This document shows, piece after piece, positions 15,424 to 25,579 of a stretch of DNA of 64,000 bases; position 1 is the first letter of the stretch, and every line of letters starts with the position of its first letter. This DNA comes from Polyangium sp. 6x1 (GTDB taxonomy: Bacteria > Myxococcota_A > Polyangia > Polyangiales > Polyangiaceae). The notes under the pieces are model-generated. The model saw only the letters and a list, made by a program, of their open reading frames with translations. It was not told the origin of the DNA and did not search any database. A program made the translations under genes and the position numbers. The stretch covers positions 62,001-126,000 of the forward strand of contig NZ_JARZHH010000031.1 in assembly GCF_029946515.1 (NCBI RefSeq), written 5' to 3'.

Positions 15424-16572
15424 ATGGGGATCATGGATTTCGTCAAGGGTGGCGTGCGCGAGATGATGATCGCGCGCCCCGATAGGTTCAAAAACCTCAT
15501 CGTCTACAAGCACCCGGATCAGAACGTCCCGTTCTGGTCGCAGCTCACCGTCGACAGCGACGAGTGCGCGCTCTTCTTCAAGGACGGCAAGTACGTGGGT
15601 TACCTGCCGCCGGGGCGTCACACGCTGCAGACGCAGAACATCCCGTTCCTGAACAACCTCATCAACAGCTTCACGGGCGGCGACGTCTTCATCGCGGAGA
15701 TCTACTTCGTGAAGATGCAGCCGATCCGGAGCGTCCCGTTCGGCGGACCGCTCGAGTCGATGGAGGATCCGATCCTCTACGAGTTCGTCACGCCGCGCAT
15801 CTTCGGCGAGTTCTCGCTCGTCGTGACGGACCCGGTGCGGTTCGTCATCGGCTACCACGGCCAGGCGGCCGGCGCGCAGGACAACGACGTGATCCTGAAC
15901 TGGATCAAGGGCCTGTTCTTCATGAGCGTGAAGACGGTCATCGGCCAGATGTGTGCCCAGCAGGGCAAGAGCCTGCTCAACCTCGGCGGCATGAGCATGG
16001 AGATCGCGGGGCGCATCCAGCAGAGCGCGCCGAACCTCGACGAGATCGGGGTCAAGATCCTGCAGATCGGCAACTTCAACATCAACTTCGCGGCCGACGA
16101 TCAGAAGCGCCTCACGGAGGCGAACAAGGCGCGTGCCGAGGCGCGTCGCGGCGTCGGGATCGCGGCGGACACGGCGCGGGCGAACCAGTTCCAGCTCGAT
16201 CAGAAGTTCCAGCAGGACGCGCGCAACGCGCAGTACCTCGGGACCAACCCGGGTTGGAACAACTACGCGGCCGGGCAGGCGATGATGGGCGCCGGCGAGG
16301 GCATGGCCAAGGGCGGCGGGAACACGGGCGTCGCGCAGCTCGGCGCGCAGGCCGCGATCGGCATGGGCATGGCGCAGATGATGCACCCGCAGAACTTCCA
16401 GCAGCCGCAATACGCCCAGCAGCAGCCTCCGCAGCAGCCGCAGCAGCAGGCGGCCGGCGGCGCGCAGAGCGTGGAGCAGCGGCTCCAGAAGCTCGCTTCG
16501 CTGAAGCAGCAAGGCCTCATCAGCGAAGAGGACTTCAACGCGCGCAAGGCGAAGATCCTCGAAGAGATCTGA
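15424..16572 (+). CDS. SPFH-like (virion-core/YdjI-type) protein with C-terminal SHOCT segment
   Basis: 382 residues from ATG 15424; GGGAG lies 6-10 nt upstream, and the frame is open well beyond it. The N terminus 'MGIMDFVKGGVREMMIARPD' and 'PGRHTLQTQNIPFLNNLIN' are typical of the prokaryotic SPFH relatives annotated as virion core protein-like. The band-7-like region runs to about residue 235 ('NLDEIGVKILQIGNFNINF'). A helical Ala/Glu segment is followed by a Gln/Pro-rich linker. The last ~33 residues ('RLQKLASLKQQGLISEEDF' then NARKAKILEEI) are a SHOCT oligomerisation motif. No transmembrane helix, so it probably works at the inner face of a membrane as a scaffold. No partner is adjacent. 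Confidence 0.82.
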   Translation: MGIMDFVKGGVREMMIARPDRFKNLIVYKHPDQNVPFWSQLTVDSDECALFFKDGKYVGYLPPGRHTLQTQNIPFLNNLINSFTGGDVFIAEIYFVKMQPIRSVPFGGPLESMEDPILYEFVTPRIFGEFSLVVTDPVRFVIGYHGQAAGAQDNDVILNWIKGLFFMSVKTVIGQMCAQQGKSLLNLGGMSMEIAGRIQQSAPNLDEIGVKILQIGNFNINFAADDQKRLTEANKARAEARRGVGIAADTARANQFQLDQKFQQDARNAQYLGTNPGWNNYAAGQAMMGAGEGMAKGGGNTGVAQLGAQAAIGMGMAQMMHPQNFQQPQYAQQQPPQQPQQQAAGGAQSVEQRLQKLASLKQQGLISEEDFNARKAKILEEI

Positions 16573-16768
16573 GCGGCCGATCGGCCTCGACGGGAGGGCA
16601 CGGGCGCCTCGCGGGAGCCGCGGGCGCTCGTGCTTCGTAACGTTCGAGAAGGTTGCCCGAGCCTCGGGCGCATTGATACCGTGGGGCTCGGGGGATCGCG
16701 GCGGGGGCCGACGGTTTGTCCCCGCGCGGGAGACCCTTTTTGAGGACGCGGCCAGCCGGTTCCTCGGG

Positions 16769-16774
16769 TAGAGT
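16769..16774 (+). promoter_or_regulatory. -10 box (TAGAGT), leaderless-type spacing
   Basis: TAGAGT ends exactly 6 nt before the GTG at 16781. No Shine-Dalgarno sequence is present between them. Confidence 0.45.
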
Positions 16775-16780
16775 TGTTCA

Positions 16781-18424
16781 GTGGCGCGAACCATCCGCAT
16801 AGGGAACGACGCTCCGGCGCCTTCGCCCGCCCCTCCTCGCGAGTCGAACGGAGCCGCCGGGGACGCTTTGCACGCGACGGACGGCAAGCAAAAGCGGGCG
16901 CGCGCCCGGCGCTGCCCCGCTTGCGACAAGTGCTTCTCCGGCGAGGTGCGCTTCTGCCCGTACGACGGCGATGCGCTCATCGACGCGCCGGACTGGAACC
17001 CGAACGCCGACCCGCTGATCGGCCAGATCATCGACGCGCGCTACGAGGTCGTGTCGGTGCTCGGCGAGGGCGGCACGGGCTCGGTGTACGAGGTCCGGCA
17101 CACGACGCTCGGTCGTAGGTTCGCCCTCAAGGTGCTGCGCGCCGACATCGCGCGGGACGCGCAGATCGTCACGCGGTTCATCCAGGAAGCGAAGGCGGCC
17201 GCGGCGATCGGGCATCCGAACATCGTCGCCGTGAGCGACTTCGGCGAGGTCGTTCCGGACAAGAGCGCGCCGCTCAGCTCGAAGGTCCCGTACTTCGTGA
17301 TGGAGCTGCTCACGGGCAGCTCGCTCGCGAGCGTGCTGCGCAGCGAGCGGATCCTGCCGGCGGATCGCACGGCGGCGATCGGCCTCCAGTGCGCGCTCGG
17401 CCTCGCGTCGGCGCACGAGGCGGGCGTCATCCACCGCGATCTCAAGCCGGACAACGTCTTCCTCGTCCGCAGCGGCGATCGCGAGTTCGTAAAGCTGCTC
17501 GATTTCGGCCTCGCGAAGATCGCGGGCACGAGCCGCGTCACGCGCCAGGGCATCATCTTCGGCACGCCGCACTACATGAGCCCCGAGCAAGCGATGGGGC
17601 AGCCGGTGGATCACCGCACCGACATCTACGCGCTCGGCGTGATCATGTACGAGTGCCTGACCGGCCGCGTGCCCTTCGAGGCGGACAGCTTCAAGGGCGT
17701 GCTCGATCAGCACATCCACGGCGCGGCCGTGCCCGTCGAGCAACGCGTCCCCGATCCCACGCAGATCGGGCCGCTCGGCGAGATCATCAACCGTTGCCTC
17801 GCGAAAAACCCGGCCGAGCGGTTCGCCACGATGGCGGAGCTCGCGGCCGCGCTCGAAGAGGCGATGGGGCTCATCCCGCAGAGCGGCGACCTCATGTTCG
17901 GCGAGGAAGGGCAGGCGATCGGCCCGCCGCGCGCGGAAAAACGCGAGGCGCCCGCTGCGTCGGCCGCGCGTGGGCCGCTCGTCGTGGTGCTCGCCGCGGC
18001 CACGGTGATCGCGCTCGGCGTGGTCGCGTATCTCGCGATCCAGCCGCCGCTCAACCCGCAGACGACGAACGCGACGGCGACGGCCCCCACGACGCAGGCC
18101 ACGCCGACGGCCACGGTGCCCGCGACGCCGACGACGCCGGCCGCGGTCGCGACGCCTGCGCCGACGCCGACGGTGACGACGCCGGCCACGGTCGCGACCG
18201 AGGATCCGACGGCGCCGACGCAGACCACGCAGGTCGCGCCGCCTCCGACGGGCGCGCAGACGGCCGTGGTGCGGCCGTTTGGCACGACGACCGGCGGGAC
18301 GTTGAAGAGCACAGGCTCGCCGCCCACCGCGACGGCGCCTGCGACGACGCCGACCGCGCCGCCCACCTCGACGACGAAGAAGAAGTCGGGCGGTGGTGGA
18401 GACGTCGTGGATCCGTGGGGCTAA
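16781..18424 (+). CDS. Ser/Thr protein kinase with N-terminal zinc-ribbon and extracellular tail
   Basis: 547 residues, GTG start. A short zinc-ribbon ([21 protein letters not shown], two CxxC-like pairs, about 44-64; given here split: RRCPACDKC / FCPYDG) precedes the kinase domain (about 85-365). All catalytic elements are present: Gly loop '[12 protein letters not shown]', Lys in [17 protein letters not shown] and SPEQ. A transmembrane helix at about 405-425 ('[20 protein letters not shown]') leads to a Thr/Pro/Ala-rich tail ending [15 protein letters not shown]. It is a Pkn-type membrane kinase; the low-complexity tail is probably a spacer, not a sensor. It lies 113 bp upstream of a receiver/DUF4388 gene. 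Confidence 0.92.
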   Translation: MARTIRIGNDAPAPSPAPPRESNGAAGDALHATDGKQKRARARRCPACDKCFSGEVRFCPYDGDALIDAPDWNPNADPLIGQIIDARYEVVSVLGEGGTGSVYEVRHTTLGRRFALKVLRADIARDAQIVTRFIQEAKAAAAIGHPNIVAVSDFGEVVPDKSAPLSSKVPYFVMELLTGSSLASVLRSERILPADRTAAIGLQCALGLASAHEAGVIHRDLKPDNVFLVRSGDREFVKLLDFGLAKIAGTSRVTRQGIIFGTPHYMSPEQAMGQPVDHRTDIYALGVIMYECLTGRVPFEADSFKGVLDQHIHGAAVPVEQRVPDPTQIGPLGEIINRCLAKNPAERFATMAELAAALEEAMGLIPQSGDLMFGEEGQAIGPPRAEKREAPAASAARGPLVVVLAAATVIALGVVAYLAIQPPLNPQTTNATATAPTTQATPTATVPATPTTPAAVATPAPTPTVTTPATVATEDPTAPTQTTQVAPPPTGAQTAVVRPFGTTTGGTLKSTGSPPTATAPATTPTAPPTSTTKKKSGGGGDVVDPWG

Positions 18425-18488
18425 CCGGGGATGCCGGCGTTCTCGATCACCTGCTGATGACGGGCTCTTGCTGCCGGGCTTGCTCGAC

Positions 18489-18518
18489 TTGACACCCGAC
18501 GCGCGCCCTCGCCATCCT
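18489..18518 (+). promoter_or_regulatory. Candidate promoter of the receiver-DUF4388 gene
   Basis: Consensus TTGACA (18489-18494), an 18-nt spacer and CATCCT (18513-18518), 19 nt before GTG 18538. The -10 is poor. Confidence 0.35.
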
Positions 18519-18537
18519 TCCTGGGCGGAAAACCCTC

Positions 18538-21093
18538 GTGGCAAAACAACAGCTCCTCCTGGTCGACGCTGACGCCCGCAGCCTGCGGGTGCTCGAAGTA
18601 AGCCTCAAAAAGGCCGGTTTCAGCGTCACGACGGCGCAAGACGGAGCGGACGCCCTCTCGAAGATCGAGCTCTCTCCGCCGGACCTGATCCTCACCGACA
18701 CGCGCCTGCCGAACATGGACGGCTACGCGCTCGTGCGGCGGCTCAAGGACAACCGCGATTGGGCCTCGATCCCGGTCGTCTTTCTCACGAGCCAGAAGTC
18801 GATCGAGGACAAGATCCGTGGCCTCGAGCTCGGCGTCGAGGACTACCTCACGAAGCCCATCTTCGTCCGGGAGCTCATCGCGCGCGTCAATCTGCTCATC
18901 GCGCGGCGCACGCGCGAGGGCATCGCCACGAAGCAGCAGAACCAGAGCGGCCGCACGCGCTTCAGCGGCCTCGTCTCGGACATGGGCGTGGTCGACTTGC
19001 TGCAGACCTTCGAGGTCAGTCGCAAGAGCGGCATCGTGCACATCCGCTACGAGCGGCACGACGCGCACATCTACTTCCGCGAAGGCAAGGTCGTCGACGC
19101 GACGCTCGGGCGGCTCATGGGGGAGGAGGCCGTTTATCGCGCGCTCCTCTGGAACGAGGGGTCGTTCGAGGTCGAGTTCTGCAAGGTCGACAATGTCGAT
19201 GTGATCGGCGCCTCGACGCAGGGCCTCTTGATGGAAGGCATGCGGCGCGTCGACGAGTGGGGGCGCCTGCTCGAAGCGCTGCCGCCGCTCACGACGGTGT
19301 TCGAGGTGAACGCCGAGGAGCTCGTCGATCGGTTGAACGAGATCCCCGACGAGCTGAACGGGATCCTGCGGCTGTTCGATGGTCGCCGGGATCTGATGGC
19401 CGTCGTCGATGCGTCGCCGTTCGAGGATCTGTCGACGCTCTCGACGATTTCAAAGCTCTACTTCGAGGGGCTGCTCGTTCCGCGCATGGAACCCTCGGAG
19501 CCGCCGGCGCCGCTGGAGGACGCGGTCGTGGGCGAGGGCGGGCACGACGAGGCGGCGCCGCAGACCGCGATGGCGCGTTCGCTGCTCGGCGCGACGTCGT
19601 CGCAACGCGCGGTCGTCCCGGGCGAGCCAATCGCGCCGATGCCAGGTGATCTGCTCTTCGAGGATCCGGTCGTGCCGGCCGCGTCGTCGATGATGTTGTC
19701 GTCCGCGCCGGTGAGCACGCGTGGACGCGGAGCGGGCGCGTGGGGCGGCGTGACGAGCCCGATCCGATCGATCGGGATCGCGCCCGCGCCGGAGAGTCGG
19801 CTGAGTCCGCCGCGCGGGCCGGAGACGATCCGGCAAGGGACGCCCGGCGCGAGCCCGGTGGCGATCGCGCGCGCGGCCGAGGAGGAGCGGTCGCCGCACA
19901 CGCGTCGCGCAGGCGGCAAGGGCGCGCTTGGCGCGTCGGACCGGGTCGCCGCGGACGAGGGCGAGGAGACCGCGCCGCCGACGACGGCGTCGGGTCGAGC
20001 GCCCGGCGCGCCGTCGCCCGCGACGTCGTCGCCGGAGCCCACAGCCGACGCAGCCGCGGACGCCGCGCCGGACGAGGCGCCGGAGCCGCTGAAGGCGGCC
20101 GAGACGACGCAACGCACCGAGCGTGATGCCGTGCGCGCGCAGGAGCCCGAGGCCGCGCCCGAGGAGGCCGCATCGGAGGCGGTCGAGGCGGAGGCGGTGG
20201 CGGAGGCGGCGCAGGAAGAGGCGCCAGCCGAGGCCGCGGAGGCGACGCAGGACGAGGCGCCGGCCGCGGAGGAAGCAGCAGCGGCAGAGGAAGCGACGGA
20301 CGCGGCGGAAGAGGCTCCGGCGGAGGCGAACGCGAGCGACGAGGGCGCGGCGGCTCCCGCGGAGGAGCCGGACGCGGAAGGATCGGGCGAGCCGCTGGAG
20401 GATGCGGCCAGCGCGGAGATGGCGCGCATCAGCGAGCCGCCTCCGTCGAGCGACGTGCTCCCGATCGGCCCGTCGCCCGAGCAACGCGCGCGTCAGGCGC
20501 GCATGATGAAGATCGTCGGCGGGGTGCTCGCCGTGCTCGTCGTGCTCGTGCTCATCGGCGTGGCGAAGCAGAAGTTGTCCGGACCCACCGAGACGAAGGG
20601 CACGACCACGGCGCAGCTCCCGACGCCGGTCGCGCCCGCGCCGACGCCGACACCGAGCGCGGTCGCGCCCGCGGCCACGACGCAAACGCCTCCACCTGCG
20701 CCGACACCCACGACGACGCCGACGGCGGAGCCCACGGCTGCGCCGACGGCCGAGCCCACGGCGACCCCGTCGTCCGCGCCGACCTCGCAGCCGGCGTCCA
20801 CGGGCAAACCCGCGGGCGGCGAAGCGACGGCGCCGGAGCCTCCGCCCACGCCCACGCCGGCCGACGACTCGGGTCCGCTCCCGGTGCGGATCCAGAAGGC
20901 GATGGAGTCCGGCAACATGGGCAAGGCGCGTCAGCTCGCGAAGCAGTACACGCAGCAATCGCCGGGCAGCGCCGAGGCGTGGTACCTGCTCGGCGCGGCG
21001 GGCGGCGGCGCGTCCGCGTTTCGCAAGTGCGCCGAGATCGCCGGCCCCGAGTCGGCGCGCGGCGCCGAGTGCCGCGCGCTCGCCGGGATGTGA
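18538..21093 (+). CDS. Receiver - DUF4388 protein with a transmembrane helix and periplasmic tail
   Basis: 851 residues, GTG start. Residues 1-120 form a complete receiver domain: '[20 protein letters not shown]', phosphoacceptor Asp in [11 protein letters not shown], Thr/Ser in VFLTS and YLTKP. A DUF4388 (PATAN-like) domain follows ('[18 protein letters not shown]', '[20 protein letters not shown]'). Residues ~330-650 are a long Ala/Glu/Pro low-complexity linker. A single transmembrane helix lies at about 657-678, then a Pro/Thr/Ala tail and a TPR-like helical pair (about 785-851, '[20 protein letters not shown]'). The membrane helix puts the receiver inside and the TPR-like tail outside, an unusual order for a response regulator. 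No histidine kinase is adjacent; the neighbour is a Ser/Thr kinase. Confidence 0.82.
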   Translation: MAKQQLLLVDADARSLRVLEVSLKKAGFSVTTAQDGADALSKIELSPPDLILTDTRLPNMDGYALVRRLKDNRDWASIPVVFLTSQKSIEDKIRGLELGVEDYLTKPIFVRELIARVNLLIARRTREGIATKQQNQSGRTRFSGLVSDMGVVDLLQTFEVSRKSGIVHIRYERHDAHIYFREGKVVDATLGRLMGEEAVYRALLWNEGSFEVEFCKVDNVDVIGASTQGLLMEGMRRVDEWGRLLEALPPLTTVFEVNAEELVDRLNEIPDELNGILRLFDGRRDLMAVVDASPFEDLSTLSTISKLYFEGLLVPRMEPSEPPAPLEDAVVGEGGHDEAAPQTAMARSLLGATSSQRAVVPGEPIAPMPGDLLFEDPVVPAASSMMLSSAPVSTRGRGAGAWGGVTSPIRSIGIAPAPESRLSPPRGPETIRQGTPGASPVAIARAAEEERSPHTRRAGGKGALGASDRVAADEGEETAPPTTASGRAPGAPSPATSSPEPTADAAADAAPDEAPEPLKAAETTQRTERDAVRAQEPEAAPEEAASEAVEAEAVAEAAQEEAPAEAAEATQDEAPAAEEAAAAEEATDAAEEAPAEANASDEGAAAPAEEPDAEGSGEPLEDAASAEMARISEPPPSSDVLPIGPSPEQRARQARMMKIVGGVLAVLVVLVLIGVAKQKLSGPTETKGTTTAQLPTPVAPAPTPTPSAVAPAATTQTPPPAPTPTTTPTAEPTAAPTAEPTATPSSAPTSQPASTGKPAGGEATAPEPPPTPTPADDSGPLPVRIQKAMESGNMGKARQLAKQYTQQSPGSAEAWYLLGAAGGGASAFRKCAEIAGPESARGAECRALAGM

Positions 21094-22128
21094 TCACGCG
21101 CCGTTCTTCGGAGCGCGGTCGATCCGCGGATCGAGGAGCGGCGCGACGAGATCGACGAGCAAGGTCGAGAGCACGACGGCCGTCGAGGCCACGAGCACCG
21201 TCGCGACGATGACGGGCCCGTCGCGATTGAGGAGCGACTCGACGGCCATCTGTCCCATGCCCGGCCAGCGGAAGAGCCGTTCGGTCACGACCGCGCCGCC
21301 CACGAGCGCGCCGAGGTCGAGCGCGGCGAGCGTGGTGATCGGGGCGAGCGTGGTGCGCAGGCCGTGCACGACGAGGGCCCGCGCGCGCGAGGCACCCTTC
21401 GCGAGCGCGGTGCGCACGTGGTCCTCGGCGAGCGCGGCGCCGAGCTCGGCGCGGACGAGGCGCGCGTAGAGGGCGCTGCCGTAGATGCCGAGGGTGAGGG
21501 CCGGCAGCACGAGCGAAAGGAGTTGCTCGCCGGGGGTTTTTCCGGGCCCGTCGTAGGGGAGCAGGCCGAGGCGATGCGCGAGCACGTACTGGAGCGCGAG
21601 CCCGGTGAGGAACGTCGGCGCGCTGATGCCGAGCAGCGACAGGCCCGCGCCGAGCTCGTCCCAGCGGCTTCCGCGGCGCGCGGCCGTGCTGATGCCGAGG
21701 GCGAGGCCGAGGGTGAGCTGCACGAAGAGCGCGGCGAGCGCGAGCTCGAGGGATCGCGGGAGCTTCGCCGCCACGAGGTCCACGACGGGCCGCCGGTAAT
21801 GAAAGCTGTGCCCGAGATCGACGTGCACGGGGCCGATCGCCGCGCAGCTCCGGTGCTCGGGATCCTTCCGCGCTTCGGGGGTGGGTCCACGGCCCGTGTG
21901 CACGAGCCTTCCCATGAAGCGCAGGTACTGCACGCGGAGCGGGCCGCCATGACCGTAGAGCTCGCGCGCGCGCGCGACGTCGGCGGCCGAGGCCTGCGGT
22001 CCGACGAGCATCCGCGCGGGATCCCCGGGGAGCACGTGCACCAGGACGAACGACACCATCGTCACGCCGTAGATGACGACGAGCGCCCAGCCGACGCGGC
22101 GCGCCATGCGCGCGAGGATCAACGCCAT
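21094..22128 (-). CDS. Oligo/dipeptide ABC transporter permease, DppB type
   Basis: 344 residues. The N terminus 'RRVGWALVVIYGVTMVSFVLVHVLPGDP' (here split over two segments: VIYGVTMVSFVL / HVLPGDP) is the DppB/OppB signature. Later come 'DLGHSFHYRRPVVDLV', the EAA loop 'RTALAKGASRARALVVHGLR' and 'LFRWPGMGQMAVESLLNRD'. Six transmembrane helices are predicted. It forms the inner-membrane channel with a DppC partner, the fused protein immediately upstream; the start overlaps that gene's end by 10 nt. No ATPase genes are present in this operon. Its stop directly abuts the stop of the receiver-DUF4388 gene on the other strand. Confidence 0.9.
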   Translation of the reverse strand: MALILARMARRVGWALVVIYGVTMVSFVLVHVLPGDPARMLVGPQASAADVARARELYGHGGPLRVQYLRFMGRLVHTGRGPTPEARKDPEHRSCAAIGPVHVDLGHSFHYRRPVVDLVAAKLPRSLELALAALFVQLTLGLALGISTAARRGSRWDELGAGLSLLGISAPTFLTGLALQYVLAHRLGLLPYDGPGKTPGEQLLSLVLPALTLGIYGSALYARLVRAELGAALAEDHVRTALAKGASRARALVVHGLRTTLAPITTLAALDLGALVGGAVVTERLFRWPGMGQMAVESLLNRDGPVIVATVLVASTAVVLSTLLVDLVAPLLDPRIDRAPKNGA

Positions 22129-24731
22129 GACGAACCTCGTCGCGCGCCGAACGGGAGCAAGAGCGACGCGGGCCCGAGCAACGATGGCGTCTGCGCCGCG
22201 GCGAGGGCGCGCGTGTCGATCCAGGTGTCGCGGAAGCGCTGCGGCACGACCGGGTGCGGCGTGTAGCCGCGAACGTACGGCTGCCAGATCTCGAAGATGC
22301 GCGGGGCGTACGTCGGCGCCCAGGGGGCCTCGTCGCGGATGATCTCCTCGGCGCGCAGGAAGTGGCGGCGCCGCGCTTCGGGGTCACGCTCGCGCGACGC
22401 GGCTTCGAGCACGCGGTCGAGCTCGTCGTGCGCGAAGAAGGCGAAGTTCTGGGAGTGATCGTCGCTGATCACGCGCGACGAGAGCGTGGGCTCGAAGAAG
22501 TTGCCGGGGTCGGGGAAGTCGGCCTTCCAGCCGGCCCAGCCCATCGGCGTCGTGCGCCTGCGCGAGGCCTCCGCGAGGTACGTCGCGTAGCTCGTGAGCC
22601 GCAGCCGGATGCGTAGACCGATTCGCGCGAGCTGCTGCGCGAAGATCTCCGCCGCCTGTTGCTCGAAGGTGTCCGCGGGGGCGAGGTAGTCGATGGGATG
22701 CGGATACCCGCCGCGGCCCGTCCCGGGATCGAAGGCGTAGCCGGCGCGCCGCATCTCTTCGAGCGCCGCGGCGAGGTCGTGACGGCGCATGGCCGGGATG
22801 CTCTCCGCGCCCGGGATGCCTTCGGGCAGCACGCGTGAGCTCTCGCGCGCTTCGCCGCGGACCTTTTCGAGCACGCTCGGATCGATCGCGAGCGCGACGG
22901 CGCGGCGCACGGCGCGCACGTCGAAGGGCGGGAGCTCGGTGTTCATGAAGATCGCGTTCGTCGCGCGGGAAGGCGAGAGCGCGTGCTGCCCCGACCACGC
23001 AGGGCTCGCGCGGTAGAGCGCGGCGTCCTGGCTGCCGAGGTCGCGCGTGTAGTCGAGCGCGCCGCGTTCGAACTTGTAACGTTGCGACGTGGAGCGCTCG
23101 CTCGTGTGCCACTCGATCGCGTCGAGGTAGGGTTTGCCGGGCACGAAGTAGGCCTCGTGTCGCGCGAGCCGGATCGGTCCTTCGGGCTCCCACGACGCGA
23201 CGCGAAAGGGACCCGCGCCGCAAGGCGTCGGCGGGCGCGCGGCATCGACGGTCGATCCGGACGACGGGCACACGGGCGCGGCGAAGCCGAGCGTGAGGAG
23301 CGGGAGGAACGTCGGGTCGGGGCGCTCGAGCGTGATCTCGACGGTGAGGTCGCCCGTGGCGCGCGCGCCTTCGAGGTGCGGCGTTTTCCCCTCGTGAAAG
23401 GCGGAAAAACCCTGGATGGACGCGTAGTGGCTCGCGGCCGGGCAGGGCGTGCGCGGATGGAGCGTGCGCTCGAGCGAGCGCACGACGTCGGCGGCGCGGA
23501 GAGGCGCGCCGTCGTGGAAGACGACGTTGTCGCGGAGGGAAAACGTGTACGTGCGGCCGTCGGCCGAGACGTGGAGATCACGCGCGAGCTCGGGGACGAT
23601 GCGGCCGTCTTCGGCGAAGGTGACGAGGCGCGCGAAGACGAGGTCGGCGAGCGAGGTCGCGGCCTCGTCATAGGCGAGCGCGGGATCGAGCGTGCGTACG
23701 TTGACGATCGTGGCGACGCGGAGCGTGCCGCCGCGCATGGGCGAGCGATCGGGCGGGTGCGCGGCGATCGGCGGCGCGACGGGCGTGGGGCGGAGGACGG
23801 CGACGAGCAGGAGCGCGGCCGCGACGAGCAGGAGATCGGCCTGCATGTGCGCCTTCGAGGGGGTTTGTCCCGACGGAGCTTCCAACGCGTCGCGCAATCC
23901 ATCGCCGACGCGGCCGAAGGCGAGCACGGAGAGCAGGATGGCGATCGCGGGGGCGGCGACGAGGCCGAGGCGCGTGCCGATGAAGGGCTCCGCCTCGTGC
24001 AGCATGCGGCCCCACGTGGCCTCGGGCGGCGGCACGCCGAGCGAGAGGTAACCGAGGACGGCCTCGGCGAGCATCATCTGTCCGACGCTCGTGGTGGCGA
24101 GCACGGCGATGGTGCTCGCGGCGTTCGGCAGGATGTGGCGTAAGACGATACGCACATGACCCGCGCCGAGCGCGCGCGCGGCCGTGACGAACGAGAGCGA
24201 GCGGAGCTGGAGGGTCTTGGTGCGGAGCACGCGCGCAAAGCCGCCCCAGCCGGAGAGGCCGAGCACGCAGAGCACGGTGAGCGTGTCGGCTCGACCGACG
24301 AACGCGCCGATCGCCGTGACCGTGAGCAGGAACGGGAGCGCGAGCAGGATGTCGACGATCCGCATGAGCGTGACGTCGATCGCCGCGGCGCGCGTCTGCG
24401 CGGCATACCCCGCGGTCACGCCGACGGCCGTGCCGACGAGCGTGGCGATCAGCGTGGCGAGGGCCGCGATGCCGAGCGAGAGCCGGCCGCCGTGGGCGAG
24501 GCGCGCGAGCACGTCGCGGTAGAGCGCGTCGGTGCCGAGGAGGTGTGTCCGCGAGGGGCCGGGCGGCGCGCCGAGCGCGTCGCGCGCGAGGGAGAAGTCG
24601 CTCGTGTTGGGATCGTGCGGGAGGAGGAGGGGGCCGAGGAGGGAAAAACCGACGAGGCCGAGCACGAGGAAAAACCCCGTACGCTGCGCGGGGTTCTTGA
24701 CGAAGGTCCGCGCGGCCTCGCGCAGCTTCAC
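22119..24731 (-). CDS. DppC-type permease fused to a family-5 substrate-binding protein
   Basis: 870 residues in one uninterrupted frame; GTG 24731 overlaps the hydrolase stop by 4 nt (GTGA). Residues 1-285 are a DppC permease: N-terminal 'KNPAQRTGFFLVLGLVGFSL', 'GTDALYRDVLARLAHGGRLS', EAA loop 'TAARALGAGHVRIVLRHILP' and the end 'LAFGRVGDGLRDAL'. A seventh helix follows (about 298-314, 'ADLLLVAAALLLVAVLRP'), then an SBP_bac_5 domain (about 330-870): 'MRGGTLRVATIVNVRTLDPA', 'ELARDLHVSADGRTYTFSLR', 'FHDGAPLRAADVV'. The seventh helix would place the binding domain in the periplasm. An internal ATG at 23846 behind a weak GAAGG could also yield a separate binding protein. The transported substrate is unknown, probably a peptide. 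Confidence 0.85.
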   Translation of the reverse strand: MKLREAARTFVKNPAQRTGFFLVLGLVGFSLLGPLLLPHDPNTSDFSLARDALGAPPGPSRTHLLGTDALYRDVLARLAHGGRLSLGIAALATLIATLVGTAVGVTAGYAAQTRAAAIDVTLMRIVDILLALPFLLTVTAIGAFVGRADTLTVLCVLGLSGWGGFARVLRTKTLQLRSLSFVTAARALGAGHVRIVLRHILPNAASTIAVLATTSVGQMMLAEAVLGYLSLGVPPPEATWGRMLHEAEPFIGTRLGLVAAPAIAILLSVLAFGRVGDGLRDALEAPSGQTPSKAHMQADLLLVAAALLLVAVLRPTPVAPPIAAHPPDRSPMRGGTLRVATIVNVRTLDPALAYDEAATSLADLVFARLVTFAEDGRIVPELARDLHVSADGRTYTFSLRDNVVFHDGAPLRAADVVRSLERTLHPRTPCPAASHYASIQGFSAFHEGKTPHLEGARATGDLTVEITLERPDPTFLPLLTLGFAAPVCPSSGSTVDAARPPTPCGAGPFRVASWEPEGPIRLARHEAYFVPGKPYLDAIEWHTSERSTSQRYKFERGALDYTRDLGSQDAALYRASPAWSGQHALSPSRATNAIFMNTELPPFDVRAVRRAVALAIDPSVLEKVRGEARESSRVLPEGIPGAESIPAMRRHDLAAALEEMRRAGYAFDPGTGRGGYPHPIDYLAPADTFEQQAAEIFAQQLARIGLRIRLRLTSYATYLAEASRRRTTPMGWAGWKADFPDPGNFFEPTLSSRVISDDHSQNFAFFAHDELDRVLEAASRERDPEARRRHFLRAEEIIRDEAPWAPTYAPRIFEIWQPYVRGYTPHPVVPQRFRDTWIDTRALAAAQTPSLLGPASLLLPFGARRGSSWR

Positions 24732-25579
24732 CGTCTGCCCTCCAGGAACTGCGCGGCGAGGTCGGCGAACTCGCGCGGGCGCTCCTCGTGCGGGGCGTGC
24801 GCTGCGTCGAGGATCGCGAGCTTGGCCTGGGGCAGCTCGCGCGCGAGGCGCTGCGCGGAGGCGGCGGGGAAGATGCGATCGTCGCGGCCCCACACGACGA
24901 GCGTGGGCGTCGTGATGCGCGTGATGCGCGCGACGACGGGCCGCGTGTCGACGATGGCGCGGAGCACCGCGTACGCGCTTTCGCGCGCGGAGGGGCCGTT
25001 GAAGAAGTCGTAGTGTTGATCGATGCGCTCGTGCGGCAGCGCCGCGCCGGGTCGGAAGAACTCGTCGCGGAAGTAGGAGCGGAACGTCCTGCGCCCGTAG
25101 AGCTGCTTGAAGATCGCGCCGCCGATCACGGGAAGGAACGGCAGGCGACCGCGGAAGCTCATCGGGAACGGGTAACAGAGCGCGTCTTCGACGACGAGGC
25201 GCGTCACGAGCTCGGGGTGCTCGGCCGCGAGCGTGAGCGCGACGGCCGCGCCCATCGCGTGGCCGATGACGGAGGCGCGGCCGACGCCGAAGGCCGCGAT
25301 GAGATCGGCCATCGACTCGGCGAAGGCCTCGATCCCGTACGGATAACGCGTCGGGCTCGGCTTCTCGCTCTCGCCGAAGCCGGGCAGATCGGGCGCGATG
25401 ACGTGAAAGCGCGGCGCGAGCGCGTCGATGATGTCGTCGAACGAGCGGTGGCTCACGAGGAAGCCGTGCACGAGCAGGAGCGCGGGCCCGGAACCCGCTT
25501 CGAGGACACGCATGCGGACGCCGCGGGCGTTGACGTCCCGCAAGACCCGCGCGGGAGGGTCGGGCTTCATGTCGGCCAT
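24728..25579 (-). CDS. Alpha/beta-hydrolase-fold protein without the serine nucleophile
   Basis: 283 residues from ATG 25579; ATG 25570 is also possible and neither has a strong ribosome-binding site. The fold is clear: oxyanion HGF (38-40), 'VIAPDLPGFGESEKP', the nucleophile-elbow strand 'ASVIGHAMGAAVAL', the acid in VVWGRDDRIFP and a His in DAAHAPHEERP (H261). The elbow reads G-H-A-M-G with Ala108 (codon GCG) where GxSxG enzymes have Ser. It therefore cannot work as a normal serine hydrolase. It could be a binding protein, use another chemistry, or carry a point mutation (TCG to GCG). It is the first gene of the permease operon and is coupled to it by overlap. Confidence 0.85.
   Translation of the reverse strand: MADMKPDPPARVLRDVNARGVRMRVLEAGSGPALLLVHGFLVSHRSFDDIIDALAPRFHVIAPDLPGFGESEKPSPTRYPYGIEAFAESMADLIAAFGVGRASVIGHAMGAAVALTLAAEHPELVTRLVVEDALCYPFPMSFRGRLPFLPVIGGAIFKQLYGRRTFRSYFRDEFFRPGAALPHERIDQHYDFFNGPSARESAYAVLRAIVDTRPVVARITRITTPTLVVWGRDDRIFPAASAQRLARELPQAKLAILDAAHAPHEERPREFADLAAQFLEGRR

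Noticed and set aside
20040-20440. Ala/Glu-rich repetitive stretch considered as a tandem repeat or frameshift
   Set aside because: The frame is continuous and matches a disordered acidic linker between DUF4388 and the membrane helix.
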